Virus record (IMG/VR): IMGVR_UViG_3300032331_003052 | Coordinates: 1-23,098 of that record | Source: a virus | Length of the DNA: 23,098 nucleotides | Reading direction: 5' to 3' (one strand) | Part shown: one piece after another, positions 12,073 to 20,472 of the stretch | Layout: every line of letters begins with the position of its first letter | Numbering within the stretch: the stretch's first letter is position 1 | Program-made: the position numbers and the translations under genes | The notes under the pieces: model-generated | What the model was told of the DNA's origin: nothing | Databases searched by the model: none | Seen by the model: the letters and a program-made list of their open reading frames with translations, nothing else

Positions 12073-13305
12073 ATGGCAGATTTAAAACCAATTGGTAGTG
12101 AAAAACTTCAAGGCCAAGATAAAATAAAAAGAATAATGGAAATTGCTCGTTTCAATGAAACAGCTCCATCAAATATAAATGAAACTGCAAAGAGTGAGTA
12201 TAACAGAACTTTAGCTGACGGTAATACCTATGAAATTATAAAAGAAAGACAAGGTTATATCATCAAGAAAAATATCTCAGAATCTGAAACAGAATACATT
12301 GAGCCGATGAAAAATAGAAAATATTATTCATCATATTCTCAAGCATTAAAAAGATTAAATCTTGTTGCAGGAGAGTTGAATAGACTTAACGAAAATGAAG
12401 AAGGTACTTCTATGTTTGGAGAACAAAAAAGATTTACTCTAAAGACTCCAAAACCAGCTCCAGCACCTGCTGCTGAAGTTCCAATGGCACCACCTGCAGT
12501 ACCATCACCTGAATTACCTCCATCACCAGTTGATGTTGGAATGGATATGGGCGGCGAAGATGAGTTTAGCGTTGATGTTGATGCAGAAGAAATGGGTCCT
12601 GAAGGGGATGTTGATGTAGATGCCGATATTGATGTTGAATCACCAGAAGGAGAAGAAGAAAAAGTAACTTTTAAAACAATCCAAAAACTTACAGGTAAAT
12701 TAACTCAAAAAATCAGAACTTTAGATAATGAAGAAGGAATGACTTCTGAAAATGTGAAATACGTTATTAATATGGTTTTGTCGGCTTTAGATTTGAAAAA
12801 CTTATCTGAAGAAGATAAAGATGATATTATGAGTAAATTTGACGAGGCAGAAGAAAGAGAAGAAGGTGGTGATGATATGGGCGGAGAAGATTTTACGGAT
12901 GATACAGAAGTTGAAGATATTCAAGCTGATATGGATATTCCAGTTGAAAGTGAAATGTATGAAGATGAAGAAGAAGATTATGGAAACGGAGCAATCTTAG
13001 ACCATATTTTTGGAGAATCTAAAGTTGATAAAGTTATTTCAAAATATTTTGAAATTTCAAAAAAAGAAATTTTAGAAAGTAGAGAAAAAACAGCTAAGAA
13101 AAAAATCAAACAAATTTCTGAAAGTAGAAAACAAATGGGTGCGGTTATTAAATTAACTGAAACTATTGAACAAGAATTGGCTTCTAAGAAATTTTTATCA
13201 GAAAACACTTCAGCTAAAATTGTTGGTATTACTAACAAGAAAAACTTAGTGTTTGAAAATAAAGGAAAACAAGTAAGAATATCACCTGAAGGACAAATTT
13301 TGTAA
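12073..13305 (+). CDS. Acidic phage protein, possible head or scaffold component
   Basis: The protein (410 residues) has no recognised domain. Residues 1-110 are mixed charged and contain a small beta-like segment (DGNTYEIIKERQGYIIKKNI). Residues 125-155 are a Pro/Ala linker (PAPAPAAEVPMAPPAVPSPE). Residues 160-300 are strongly acidic with Met/Gly/Asp repeats (VDVDADIDV). Residues 310-400 are a Lys/Glu-rich coiled-coil-like helix. The Pro/Ala linker resembles the one near the end of the portal protein here. The high acidity and helical content resemble T4 core proteins but are not diagnostic. It is first in a tight + strand run (gaps of 3, -11, 4 and 8 bp) that ends with the terminase, which suggests a shared transcript and a morphogenesis role. 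Confidence 0.7.
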   Translation: MADLKPIGSEKLQGQDKIKRIMEIARFNETAPSNINETAKSEYNRTLADGNTYEIIKERQGYIIKKNISESETEYIEPMKNRKYYSSYSQALKRLNLVAGELNRLNENEEGTSMFGEQKRFTLKTPKPAPAPAAEVPMAPPAVPSPELPPSPVDVGMDMGGEDEFSVDVDAEEMGPEGDVDVDADIDVESPEGEEEKVTFKTIQKLTGKLTQKIRTLDNEEGMTSENVKYVINMVLSALDLKNLSEEDKDDIMSKFDEAEEREEGGDDMGGEDFTDDTEVEDIQADMDIPVESEMYEDEEEDYGNGAILDHIFGESKVDKVISKYFEISKKEILESREKTAKKKIKQISESRKQMGAVIKLTETIEQELASKKFLSENTSAKIVGITNKKNLVFENKGKQVRISPEGQIL

Positions 13306-13308
13306 TCT

Positions 13309-13701
13309 ATGAGTAATCTGATATACGTAAACGGTTTAGGACCCAACTATAAGGGAGACAATCTTTACGAATTCATATTCTCAGACAGTCTGGATGTGTG
13401 GGGTGAATCTTGGGAAAGTAAACCATCTAATGGGTACCCAGGACCACCTGAAATAAAATATATTAAAAAGGTAGGAGTTCTGAGAAATACTGATATAAAA
13501 TTGGAATTGATTCAGAACTCCGATTTTTTTTGTATGATAGATGCAATAGATGATGTTGTCGCATTAGCCTGGGAAACTGATGATGAAGATGGTAAAAGAT
13601 TAGTCTTCAGATTTGGAATGACTGAACAACAAATAAAAGACAAACTCTACGAAAGAGATTTGATTTTGGAATTTGAAAAGAAAGTAGTTTATGAAAATTA
13701 A
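13309..13701 (+). CDS. Hypothetical small phage protein
   Basis: This 130-residue protein is not recognised. It is aromatic and acidic (NLYEFIFSDSLDVWGESW, residues 18-35; SNGYPGPPEIKYIKKVGVL, 40-58) and looks like a compact alpha/beta protein. FRFGMTEQQIKDKLYERD lies near the end. There are no membrane segments or cysteine motifs. The ATG is 3 nt after the preceding stop codon, and the last 11 bp overlap the next gene, so it is translated as part of the run from 12073 to the terminase. Confidence 0.7.
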   Translation: MSNLIYVNGLGPNYKGDNLYEFIFSDSLDVWGESWESKPSNGYPGPPEIKYIKKVGVLRNTDIKLELIQNSDFFCMIDAIDDVVALAWETDDEDGKRLVFRFGMTEQQIKDKLYERDLILEFEKKVVYEN

Positions 13702-14506
13702 TAGAAAAGCGTTAGAACTTATTGAAAAAGGTTTATCATCTAAAACTGTCAGTAAGTTAGATGAATCACAAATCAACACGTTACATACAAAATTGTTAGG
13801 GGAACAAGTTGAAGAAATTCCTTCTAAAAAAACTTATAAAGTTGGGCAAAAAGGTGGAAATTTACCGCCAGCACCAAAAGGATATAATGTAAAGAAAACA
13901 CAGACAGGTGATGTTGTTGCAACTCCAAATGAATCTGAATTAGAGGAAGATGCCGATTTAGATGATTCAGCAGAAAAAGATAGTGGTTTTGACCCTTATG
14001 CTGGTAATAGTGTTGGAAATGACGACGGTCCATCTAGTGATGATGGATTTGGTGGTGGAGATGATGGAATGGGTATGTTTGAAGAAAAAAAATATGAAGG
14101 AAAATCAAACCCATGGTCTATTTGTCATTCTCAAGTAGGTCCAAAAAAATCAAGAAAATGGGAAAGATGTGTAAAGGAAGTTAAAAAACAATTGGGAGAA
14201 GGAAAAAATCCCGTATCTTTGTTCATAGAAAATCAAATTATGAATATTGTAGAAAAAAATTTACCTCCAAGAATTACTAAAGGTGATTTAGTGAAGTATT
14301 TGTCAGAGGCCCCATCAACCGCTCCTTCAAAACCAAAGACATCACCAACAACAAAACCAGGTGCACCTGATAAAAAACCAAGACCATCACATCCTGGTAA
14401 AAATCCAAACCCTGGCGAAAAAGAATCTCCAAAAGCAAAAAAAATATCGGCTGAACAAGCTAAAGATGAGGTTATAGATGTTATTATGCAACTTTTACAA
14501 AAATAA
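13691..14506 (+). CDS. Hypothetical phage protein with low-complexity linkers
   Basis: This protein of 271 residues is not recognised. Residues 1-38 are a helical segment (RKALELIEKGLSSKTV). Residues 70-130 are acidic and Gly/Asp-rich (DDGFGGGDDGMGMFEE). Residues 135-172 hold a conserved-looking block (NPWSICHSQVGPKKSRKWER followed by CVKEVKK) with two cysteines. Residues 205-250 are a Pro/Lys-rich linker, and the end is a short helix (AKDEVIDVIMQLLQK). The domain-linker pattern matches its neighbours and suggests a virion or core protein. It overlaps the previous gene by 11 bp and precedes the next by 4 bp. Confidence 0.7.
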   Translation: MKINRKALELIEKGLSSKTVSKLDESQINTLHTKLLGEQVEEIPSKKTYKVGQKGGNLPPAPKGYNVKKTQTGDVVATPNESELEEDADLDDSAEKDSGFDPYAGNSVGNDDGPSSDDGFGGGDDGMGMFEEKKYEGKSNPWSICHSQVGPKKSRKWERCVKEVKKQLGEGKNPVSLFIENQIMNIVEKNLPPRITKGDLVKYLSEAPSTAPSKPKTSPTTKPGAPDKKPRPSHPGKNPNPGEKESPKAKKISAEQAKDEVIDVIMQLLQK

Positions 14507-14510
14507 GAAA

Positions 14511-15827
14511 ATGGCAAAAAAATTAAAAGAACAATTAGATTACGGTAATAGACCCGAAAGAATGGACCCAAGTTTGGAAAGAAAATTGGCTAGTCCTGAC
14601 AGTTTATATGCACAAAATCCTGCAATGAAAAAGGGTCCTGCTGACGTACAAAGATTGGTTAGCCAAAGATTTGGTAAAGTTGCAGATAAATTAAAAGAAG
14701 TTGTAGGTAATAGAAATATTAGTTCTCAACAAGTTCAAGGGATGATTTATAATGAGATGATGGGCAAGCTCAGAAATATCATGTCAATTGAAGCCGCTCA
14801 TAAAGATGAACTTGAACAATTAGCCGTTGATGCCAGTTTAGAAGAACAAGAAGTACCTGAAGGATGGTACCAAATTGAACCTCATTTAGGACAACAACCT
14901 GATGTTTCAGATTTTAGATATGCACCTGAAGAACCTAAGGATGACGAAGAAGAGGAAGAAGAAAAATTAGAAATCCCATCATTTGATGTTGAGGATTTAA
15001 CTGATGAAGAAGAATTAGAATTAGAAAAACATAAGAGAAATATAATAAATGCCATTATTCAAGGGGCGGCAAAAAAAGGACATTACCTTTTTCAAAAACC
15101 TGACATTAAAGCGAGATTAGATGCTATTGACCCATCTTTATATAGAGACTATTTGGGAATTATGGCAATCAACGATTTTATGTATTTTACCATGGAACAA
15201 ATGATTGAAATGATGAGTCAAACAGGTCAAGGCGTTGCGGGTAAAGTATCATTAGATGATGCTGATGAGGAAGAGGATGCTGAAGAAGGTGGTGAAGAAC
15301 AACCAGACACAAAGATTATTGCGGTCGGTTTGATTTTCCCAATTTTATGTCACGAAATTATTAAAGGTTTAGAAGAAGCTAAAGGTAGACATGGTCATTC
15401 TAAAAATCCTGATATTCGTGATAAAGTAAGAGGTGCTGTAGATGTATTATCTAACGAACCAATGCAATTAAGAATAGGACCCGAAATTGTAGAGAAGTTT
15501 AGACACGCAATGCCTGATGAAATGTTTGATGAATCAAACAAGGGTCTAATAAACTGGTTTCAAATTTTGTTATACCAAATACCAGCGCAAGAATTCTTAG
15601 AAATTATCGGAAACGCGATTTCTGAAGACGCATCTAAAGTTAAAAAAGCAACTAATAGATTTAGAGAAATTATGAGAGAAGCCCAACAAATGAAAAGTGA
15701 TTTTGAAGATTATAAAGAAGATGAAGGGATTGAATCTGGTAATGACAATGATGATTTTGGTGGTGATGATGACGATGATGATTTAGATGATTTCTTAGGT
15801 AGTTTAGGTATATCGAGACCTAAATAA
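14511..15827 (+). CDS. Acidic phage protein preceding the terminase
   Basis: The protein (438 residues) has no named domain. The ATG at 14511 (MAKKLKEQLDYG) is preferred over one at 14478, which would overlap the previous gene. Residues 1-105 are helical. Residues 130-170 are highly acidic (DDEEEEEEKLEI). Residues 175-235 and 270-390 are helical and hydrophobic enough to be folded (IIAVGLIFPILCHEIIKGLE; FQILLYQIPAQEFLEIIG). The last 40 residues are Asp/Gly-rich (GGDDDDDDLDDFLGSL). Its place directly before terL would suit a small-terminase or packaging accessory role, but it is far larger than a typical TerS and shows no helix-turn-helix, so I do not call it that. Confidence 0.72.
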   Translation: MAKKLKEQLDYGNRPERMDPSLERKLASPDSLYAQNPAMKKGPADVQRLVSQRFGKVADKLKEVVGNRNISSQQVQGMIYNEMMGKLRNIMSIEAAHKDELEQLAVDASLEEQEVPEGWYQIEPHLGQQPDVSDFRYAPEEPKDDEEEEEEKLEIPSFDVEDLTDEEELELEKHKRNIINAIIQGAAKKGHYLFQKPDIKARLDAIDPSLYRDYLGIMAINDFMYFTMEQMIEMMSQTGQGVAGKVSLDDADEEEDAEEGGEEQPDTKIIAVGLIFPILCHEIIKGLEEAKGRHGHSKNPDIRDKVRGAVDVLSNEPMQLRIGPEIVEKFRHAMPDEMFDESNKGLINWFQILLYQIPAQEFLEIIGNAISEDASKVKKATNRFREIMREAQQMKSDFEDYKEDEGIESGNDNDDFGGDDDDDDLDDFLGSLGISRPK

Positions 15828-15835
15828 TTCCAAAA

Positions 15836-17590
15836 GTGACTAAAGAACAATTAATTATAGAAGTTACGAAGTGTATGAGGAATACTCCTTACGCACTTCG
15901 TACTTATTTACAAACATACGACAACACTGTTTCCAAGTATGTTCCCTTAGATTTATTTCCTGACCAAGTTAGTCTTATTGAAGACTATGACGCTTACAAT
16001 GAAAATATTGCTTTGAAATATCGTCAGGCGGGTGTATCAACAGTTACTGCAGCTTGGGCGTCAAAAAAATTAGTATTTGCCAAAAAACAAAAACCTGAAA
16101 AAATTCTAATCATTGCAAACAAATTGGATACATCTGTAGAGATGGCCAATAAGATTAGAAGTTTTACTGAACAATGGCCTTCATGGGTCGGTATTGGATT
16201 TTCAAAAGAAAAAAATTCACAAAGACATTTTAAACTAACTAACGACTGTGAAGTAAAAGCGGTTGCAACATCAAAGGATGCCTTGAGAGGTTACACTCCA
16301 ACCATTCTTATTTTTGATGAGGCAGCCTTCATCGAAGCTGACGGAGATTTCTGGTCAGCGTGTATGGCCTCACTATCTACGGGTGGTAAGGTTATTGTAG
16401 TATCTACACCAAACGGATACGACCCAATCTATTATGAAATTTATGACCAGTCACTAAGAAACATGAACGATTTTAAAATATCAGAAATGTTTTGGTACCG
16501 TGACCCAAGATATACTAAAGATTTGTTTATGGTTAAAACAAATGACTTGGTTCACTTCTTATTGAACAGGGAAGAGTATTCTGAAAAAGATGTTATTAAT
16601 TTATCGATAGAAAATCCATACGAAAGAGACCATTCAATTACCACAGAATATATGGAGCAAGGGTATAAACCATGTTCTGCTTGGTTTGAGGGGATGGTTA
16701 AAAAATTAAAGTTTGATAGACGTAAAGTAGCTCAGGAGTTGGAATGTAACTTCTTGGGTTCTGGTGACAACGTGTTTGAATCTGAGTTAATGCAAGGTAT
16801 TGCAAAAAATACATTACGTGAGCCTCAAGCAAAACTTATGGGAGGGTCACTGTGGATATTTAAAGAACCCGTAAACGGTCACAAATACGTTATGGGTGTC
16901 GATGTATCCCGTGGTGATTCAGAAGACTTCTCGTCTATTCAAATCATCGATTTTGACGAAAGAGAACAAGTATTAGAATACGTTGGTAAAGTCCCCCCAG
17001 ATGTTATTGCGGAAATAGCATATAAATGGGGTAATATGTATAATGCTTATTGTGTAATAGATATTACTGGAGGTATGGGAGTATCAACTGCAAGAAAAAT
17101 GCAAGAACTTTCTTATGGGGGAGGATTGTATGTTGACAACATTGATACTACAAACAAATGGAAATATGACCCTAAAATGAATGAAAGAATTCCTGGAATT
17201 AACTTTAACAACAAAAGGGTTCAAATTATTGCTTCATTTGAAGAAGCTGTAAGACATGGGTTTAAAGTTTATTCTCATAGATTATATAATGAAATGAATA
17301 CATTTATTTATGTAAATGGAAGACCAGACCATCAAAAAAATCATCATGATGACTGTATTATGGGAATCTCTATGGCAATATATGTTGCAGAAAAATCATT
17401 TACATCTTTGAATAAGGTTGTCAACCATACTAAGGCAATGTTAAACTCGTGGTCTACCGTAATGAATGAAAATAAAAACAGTTCAGATTTCTTTAATCCA
17501 TTAGTTCCTCAGATGGGTAGACAAGACCAATTTAATCAAGGGGCCACTAAAGCTGATTACCAAAAATATGGATGGTTATTTGGTGCGTAA
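15836..17590 (+). CDS. terL: Terminase large subunit (packaging ATPase and nuclease)
   Basis: The protein (584 residues) is a T4 gp17-like DNA-packaging motor. The ATPase half has Walker A KYRQAGVST (61-69), Walker B ILIFDEAAF (157-165; D161, E162) and motif III STPNG (190-194). The nuclease half has RNase H-like acidic residues in YVMGVDVSRGDSEDFS (D356), CVIDITGG (D409) and HHDDCIMG (D505/D506). The P-loop lacks the usual GK(S/T) lysine; K61 at its start can serve, as in phage lambda gpA. It docks on the portal, pumps DNA into the prohead and cuts the concatemer. The start is GTG (15836), 8 nt after the preceding stop, with no nearer ATG. The portal gene follows after 40 bp. Confidence 0.95.
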   Translation: MTKEQLIIEVTKCMRNTPYALRTYLQTYDNTVSKYVPLDLFPDQVSLIEDYDAYNENIALKYRQAGVSTVTAAWASKKLVFAKKQKPEKILIIANKLDTSVEMANKIRSFTEQWPSWVGIGFSKEKNSQRHFKLTNDCEVKAVATSKDALRGYTPTILIFDEAAFIEADGDFWSACMASLSTGGKVIVVSTPNGYDPIYYEIYDQSLRNMNDFKISEMFWYRDPRYTKDLFMVKTNDLVHFLLNREEYSEKDVINLSIENPYERDHSITTEYMEQGYKPCSAWFEGMVKKLKFDRRKVAQELECNFLGSGDNVFESELMQGIAKNTLREPQAKLMGGSLWIFKEPVNGHKYVMGVDVSRGDSEDFSSIQIIDFDEREQVLEYVGKVPPDVIAEIAYKWGNMYNAYCVIDITGGMGVSTARKMQELSYGGGLYVDNIDTTNKWKYDPKMNERIPGINFNNKRVQIIASFEEAVRHGFKVYSHRLYNEMNTFIYVNGRPDHQKNHHDDCIMGISMAIYVAEKSFTSLNKVVNHTKAMLNSWSTVMNENKNSSDFFNPLVPQMGRQDQFNQGATKADYQKYGWLFGA

Positions 17591-17594
17591 TAAC

Positions 17595-17602
17595 TATTTA
17601 TA
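17595..17602 (+). promoter_or_regulatory. TATTTAT-type box upstream of the portal gene
   Basis: TATTTATA, 4 nt after the terminase stop and 28 nt before the portal ATG. A second AT-rich stretch (TTATAAT) lies right before the ATG. Confidence 0.35.
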
Positions 17603-17630
17603 TTATTGAGGTAATAAGTAAACTTATAAT

Positions 17631-19472
17631 ATGGCAGAACAAAACATGACGGTCTGGCAAAGACTGTCACAAACATTTGGACCGAATTCGTTATTAAACC
17701 AAGATTATCCTACTTTTAAGTTTGATAAGAAGGAATTATTACGCACAACTAGTAGACAAGATTATGAGATGGAAAAACTCCAAGCTCAACAAACTTACTA
17801 CTTAACGAATCAATGGGCTAAAGTTGAGAATAACCTCTATTCTCAAGCAATTTATTATGAACCAACAAGATTATCCGCCCAATATGACTATGAATCAATG
17901 GAGTATACTCCTGAAATTTCAGCAGCACTTGACATCTATGCAGAAGAATCTACAACAACAAACGAAGATGGATTCATTCTTCAGATTTATTCTGAGTCAA
18001 AAAGAATAAAAGGTGTATTGGCGGACTTGTTCAATAACAATTTGGATATTAATACTAACTTACCAATGTGGACAAGAAACACTTGTAAGTATGGTGACAA
18101 CTTTGTTTACTTAAAATTAGACCCTGAGAAAGGAGTTGTTGGAGTACAACAATTACCGACAATTGAAATTGAAAGACATGAAGTTGGTGTTAGTGCAAAA
18201 ATTTCAGTTGATATTACAAAAGAATTAGATAAGGATAAGAAAGCCCTTCACTTTACTTGGAAGAATAAAAACATGGAATTCCAATCATGGGAAATTGCTC
18301 ACTTTAGATTATTGGGTGATGATAGAAAACTTCCTTATGGTACTTCTATGTTGGAAAAAGCTAGAAGAATTTGGAAACAACTTTTATTATCAGAAGATGC
18401 GATGTTGATTTATCGTACATCAAGAGCACCTGAAAGAAGAATGTTTAAAGTATTTGTTGGAAATATGAATGACGATGATGTTGAAGCATATGTACAACGT
18501 GTTGCAAATAAATTCAAGAGAGAACAAATTGTAGATAGTAAGACAGGTAATGTGGATATGAGATTTAATCAAATGGCGGTAGACCAAGATTATTTCATTC
18601 CTGTTAGAGACCCCGCAGCACCAGACCCAATTACAACATTACCAGGTGCTACAAACTTGTCAGAAATTGCCGATATTGAATATATTCAAAAGAAATTATT
18701 AACAGCACTTCGTGTACCTAAGGCGTTCTTAGGTTTTGAAGAAGTTGTTGGTGATGGTAAAAATTTAGCTTTACAGGATATTAGATTTGCTCGTACAATC
18801 AATAGAATCCAAAAAAGTATGATTCAAGAACTTAATAAGATTGCAATTGTGCATTTATTCTTATTAGGATTTGAAGATGAATTATCTAACTTTACTTTAG
18901 GTTTAACTAATCCGTCAACTCAAGCTGACTTATTAAAAGTTGATATTTGGAAAGAAAAAGTTTTATTATACAAAGATTTAGTATCTGACCCAGGTAACGG
19001 AATTCAAGCAACTTCGTCAACATGGGCTAAGAAACACATCTTTGGTTGGTCAGATGAAGAAGTTCGTTTGGATTTACAACAACAAAGAATTGAAAGAGCG
19101 GTAGGTGAAGAACTTAAAGCAACTCCAACAGTTATTACTAAAACAGGTTTATTTGATAATATTGATAAGTTATATGGAAGTGCTACAGGAGGTACTGCAA
19201 CAGCTGCTGCGGCAAATGCTGCGGGTGAAGTAACGGCTCCTCCACCAGGAGGCGGTTTTGAAACGGCTCCACCACCACTTGAACCTGCACCAGCTGAAGA
19301 AGCTCCACCTGCAGGAGGCGAGCCAGAATTAGCTCCTGAGTCCAAGAAAAAAGACATGAACATTTTAATTGAAAATAACTTAATTGAAGGGTCTCGAATG
19401 ATTGATTTAGGTCAAGCTCAAGATTCTTTAGGAGAAATTTCAAAAGAATTGGATAAGTTATTAAATTCATAG
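17631..19472 (+). CDS. Portal protein, T4 gp20-like
   Basis: The protein (613 residues) forms the dodecameric ring at the prohead vertex through which DNA enters and to which the tail joins. Family features include the N-terminal TPEISAALDIYAEESTTTNE (about 93-112), the TRNTCKYGDNFVYLKLD segment (about 148-165), WEIAHFRLLGDDRKLPYGTSMLEKARR (about 221-247), and the long helix region YIQKKLLTALRVPKAFLGFE (about 350-370) followed by DIRFARTINRIQKSM. T4 gp20 is 524 residues. The extra length here lies in a C-terminal Ala/Pro/Gly linker (about 520-565) and a final helical segment (SRMIDLGQAQDSLGEISKEL). It follows the terminase directly. Confidence 0.92.
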   Translation: MAEQNMTVWQRLSQTFGPNSLLNQDYPTFKFDKKELLRTTSRQDYEMEKLQAQQTYYLTNQWAKVENNLYSQAIYYEPTRLSAQYDYESMEYTPEISAALDIYAEESTTTNEDGFILQIYSESKRIKGVLADLFNNNLDINTNLPMWTRNTCKYGDNFVYLKLDPEKGVVGVQQLPTIEIERHEVGVSAKISVDITKELDKDKKALHFTWKNKNMEFQSWEIAHFRLLGDDRKLPYGTSMLEKARRIWKQLLLSEDAMLIYRTSRAPERRMFKVFVGNMNDDDVEAYVQRVANKFKREQIVDSKTGNVDMRFNQMAVDQDYFIPVRDPAAPDPITTLPGATNLSEIADIEYIQKKLLTALRVPKAFLGFEEVVGDGKNLALQDIRFARTINRIQKSMIQELNKIAIVHLFLLGFEDELSNFTLGLTNPSTQADLLKVDIWKEKVLLYKDLVSDPGNGIQATSSTWAKKHIFGWSDEEVRLDLQQQRIERAVGEELKATPTVITKTGLFDNIDKLYGSATGGTATAAAANAAGEVTAPPPGGGFETAPPPLEPAPAEEAPPAGGEPELAPESKKKDMNILIENNLIEGSRMIDLGQAQDSLGEISKELDKLLNS

Positions 19473-19480
19473 TATTTATT
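19473..19480 (+). promoter_or_regulatory. TATTTAT-type box downstream of the portal gene
   Basis: TATTTATT immediately after the portal stop and 5 nt before the ATG at 19486. Confidence 0.4.
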
Positions 19481-19485
19481 TGAAA

Positions 19486-20193
19486 ATGAGCAAAATGACC
19501 TTCGGAACCATAAAATCCATAATCGAGAACAATCTTCTTGAATCTTACAAAGACGAGAAAGAATTTAAGAAGTCTTTACGAGAATTCAAACACAACGTAT
19601 TGAGTGATAAATCTATGTCAAAAGCATATGCATTATATGACCAATTGAGTTCTGCACAAGGTCTTTCAGAAGAAACAGCCAAAGAATATTTGGAAGAAGG
19701 AGTTAATTTACTACAAAAAATATTACCAAATATTAGATTGCCAAAATCATCATCAAAAAATGTTAATAACAAATATTCTGATATTGATGCACTTGTTTAT
19801 ACAAACAAATTAGATTTATTAGAAAGAATCCAAGCAAAAAAGAATATTGTTTCATTATTAACATCTGCCAATAATGTGGTTAAAGAATCTATTAATATTC
19901 CTGTTAAATCAATGGTTAGCATTGCAAATCAAACTTTAAGAAATTATATTGATACTTTGGATGAAAATTCTAAAAAAGAATTTTTACAATTAATATCGGA
20001 GGATACAAAATCTCTTGAGACTAAGTTTGAAACAATTCGTGAAAGTGCTATTAAAAAACTACAAACAATTTTAGAAAAAGAAGAAGAGTTTGAACTTAAA
20101 ACAAAATTGTCAGAAACAATTGACAAATTAAAAATTGAGAAGTTCGACCAAATGAATTTTATACGATTAAAAAATCTTGAAGAATCAATTTAA
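19486..20193 (+). CDS. Helical protein in the T4 gp67/gp68 position
   Basis: This 235-residue protein is almost entirely charged helix (KEFKKSLREFKHNVLSD, 24-40; LQTILEKEEEFELKTKLSET, about 195-214) without a recognised domain. It lies between the portal and the prohead protease, where T4 has the prohead core genes 67 and 68. A core or scaffold-associated role is therefore suggested by position alone. ATG 19486 is chosen over an in-frame TTG at 19480 that lies within the TATTTATT box. Its last codons form the upstream arm of a terminator, and the gene overlaps the convergent bS21 gene by 9 bp. Confidence 0.75.
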   Translation: MSKMTFGTIKSIIENNLLESYKDEKEFKKSLREFKHNVLSDKSMSKAYALYDQLSSAQGLSEETAKEYLEEGVNLLQKILPNIRLPKSSSKNVNNKYSDIDALVYTNKLDLLERIQAKKNIVSLLTSANNVVKESINIPVKSMVSIANQTLRNYIDTLDENSKKEFLQLISEDTKSLETKFETIRESAIKKLQTILEKEEEFELKTKLSETIDKLKIEKFDQMNFIRLKNLEESI

Positions 20194-20210
20194 TTGATTC
20201 TTCTTTTTTT
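20179..20210 (+). terminator. Strong terminator overlapping the ends of two convergent genes
   Basis: GAAGAATCAATT (20179-20190) and AATTGATTCTTC (20192-20203) form a perfect 12-bp inverted repeat, followed by seven Ts. Stop codons of the + gene (20191-20193) and of bS21 (20185-20187) lie within it. On the - strand the same hairpin is followed by AAGATTTTTT, so it may work both ways. Confidence 0.85.
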
Positions 20211-20376
20211 GTATATAAATTGCTTTTAAAAGTTTTGTTCTTTTTACTACAGACGGTTTTATAAATTCTTTTCTTTCTTGTAATTTTTGAGTTTGTTTAG
20301 TCTTAATAACTTTAGATTTCAAAGTCTTTAGAGCCCTCTCAAGGTTTTCATTATTTTTAATTTCTACTACTATCAT
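20185..20376 (-). CDS. rpsU: Ribosomal protein bS21, phage-encoded
   Basis: The protein (63 residues) matches bS21 along its length: MIVVEIKNNENLERALKTLK at the start, KTKQTQKLQERKEFIKPSV in the middle and KRTKLLKAIYIQ near the end. The AIYIQ segment, with Tyr at 54, is the Bacteroidetes-type ending; E. coli S21 ends with a longer Arg-rich tail. bS21 sits on the 30S platform near the 16S 3' end, and in Flavobacterium it helps hide the anti-Shine-Dalgarno sequence. A phage copy could replace the host protein and change which mRNAs initiate. ATG 20376 is chosen over TTG 20385 because it gives the canonical MIVV start. No Shine-Dalgarno sequence precedes it. It is the only - strand gene inside the head module. 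Phage-encoded bS21 is known from other large and marine phages. Confidence 0.92.
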   Translation of the reverse strand: MIVVEIKNNENLERALKTLKSKVIKTKQTQKLQERKEFIKPSVVKRTKLLKAIYIQKKKNQLN

Positions 20377-20451
20377 ATTATACAAATATCTTATTTTATA
20401 AAAATTTTGACATTAATGGTTATATGTGTTATTTTTTAATAAACAAATAAA

Positions 20452-20459
20452 CATTTATA
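20452..20459 (+). promoter_or_regulatory. Variant AT box (CATTTATA) upstream of the 146-residue gene
   Basis: CATTTATA differs by one base from the TATTTATA box before 9339, and both are followed by ATTATG. The ATG at 20463 opens an 18-codon frame; the annotated gene starts at 20473 in another frame. Confidence 0.25.
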
Positions 20460-20472
20460 ATTATGAAAATTA

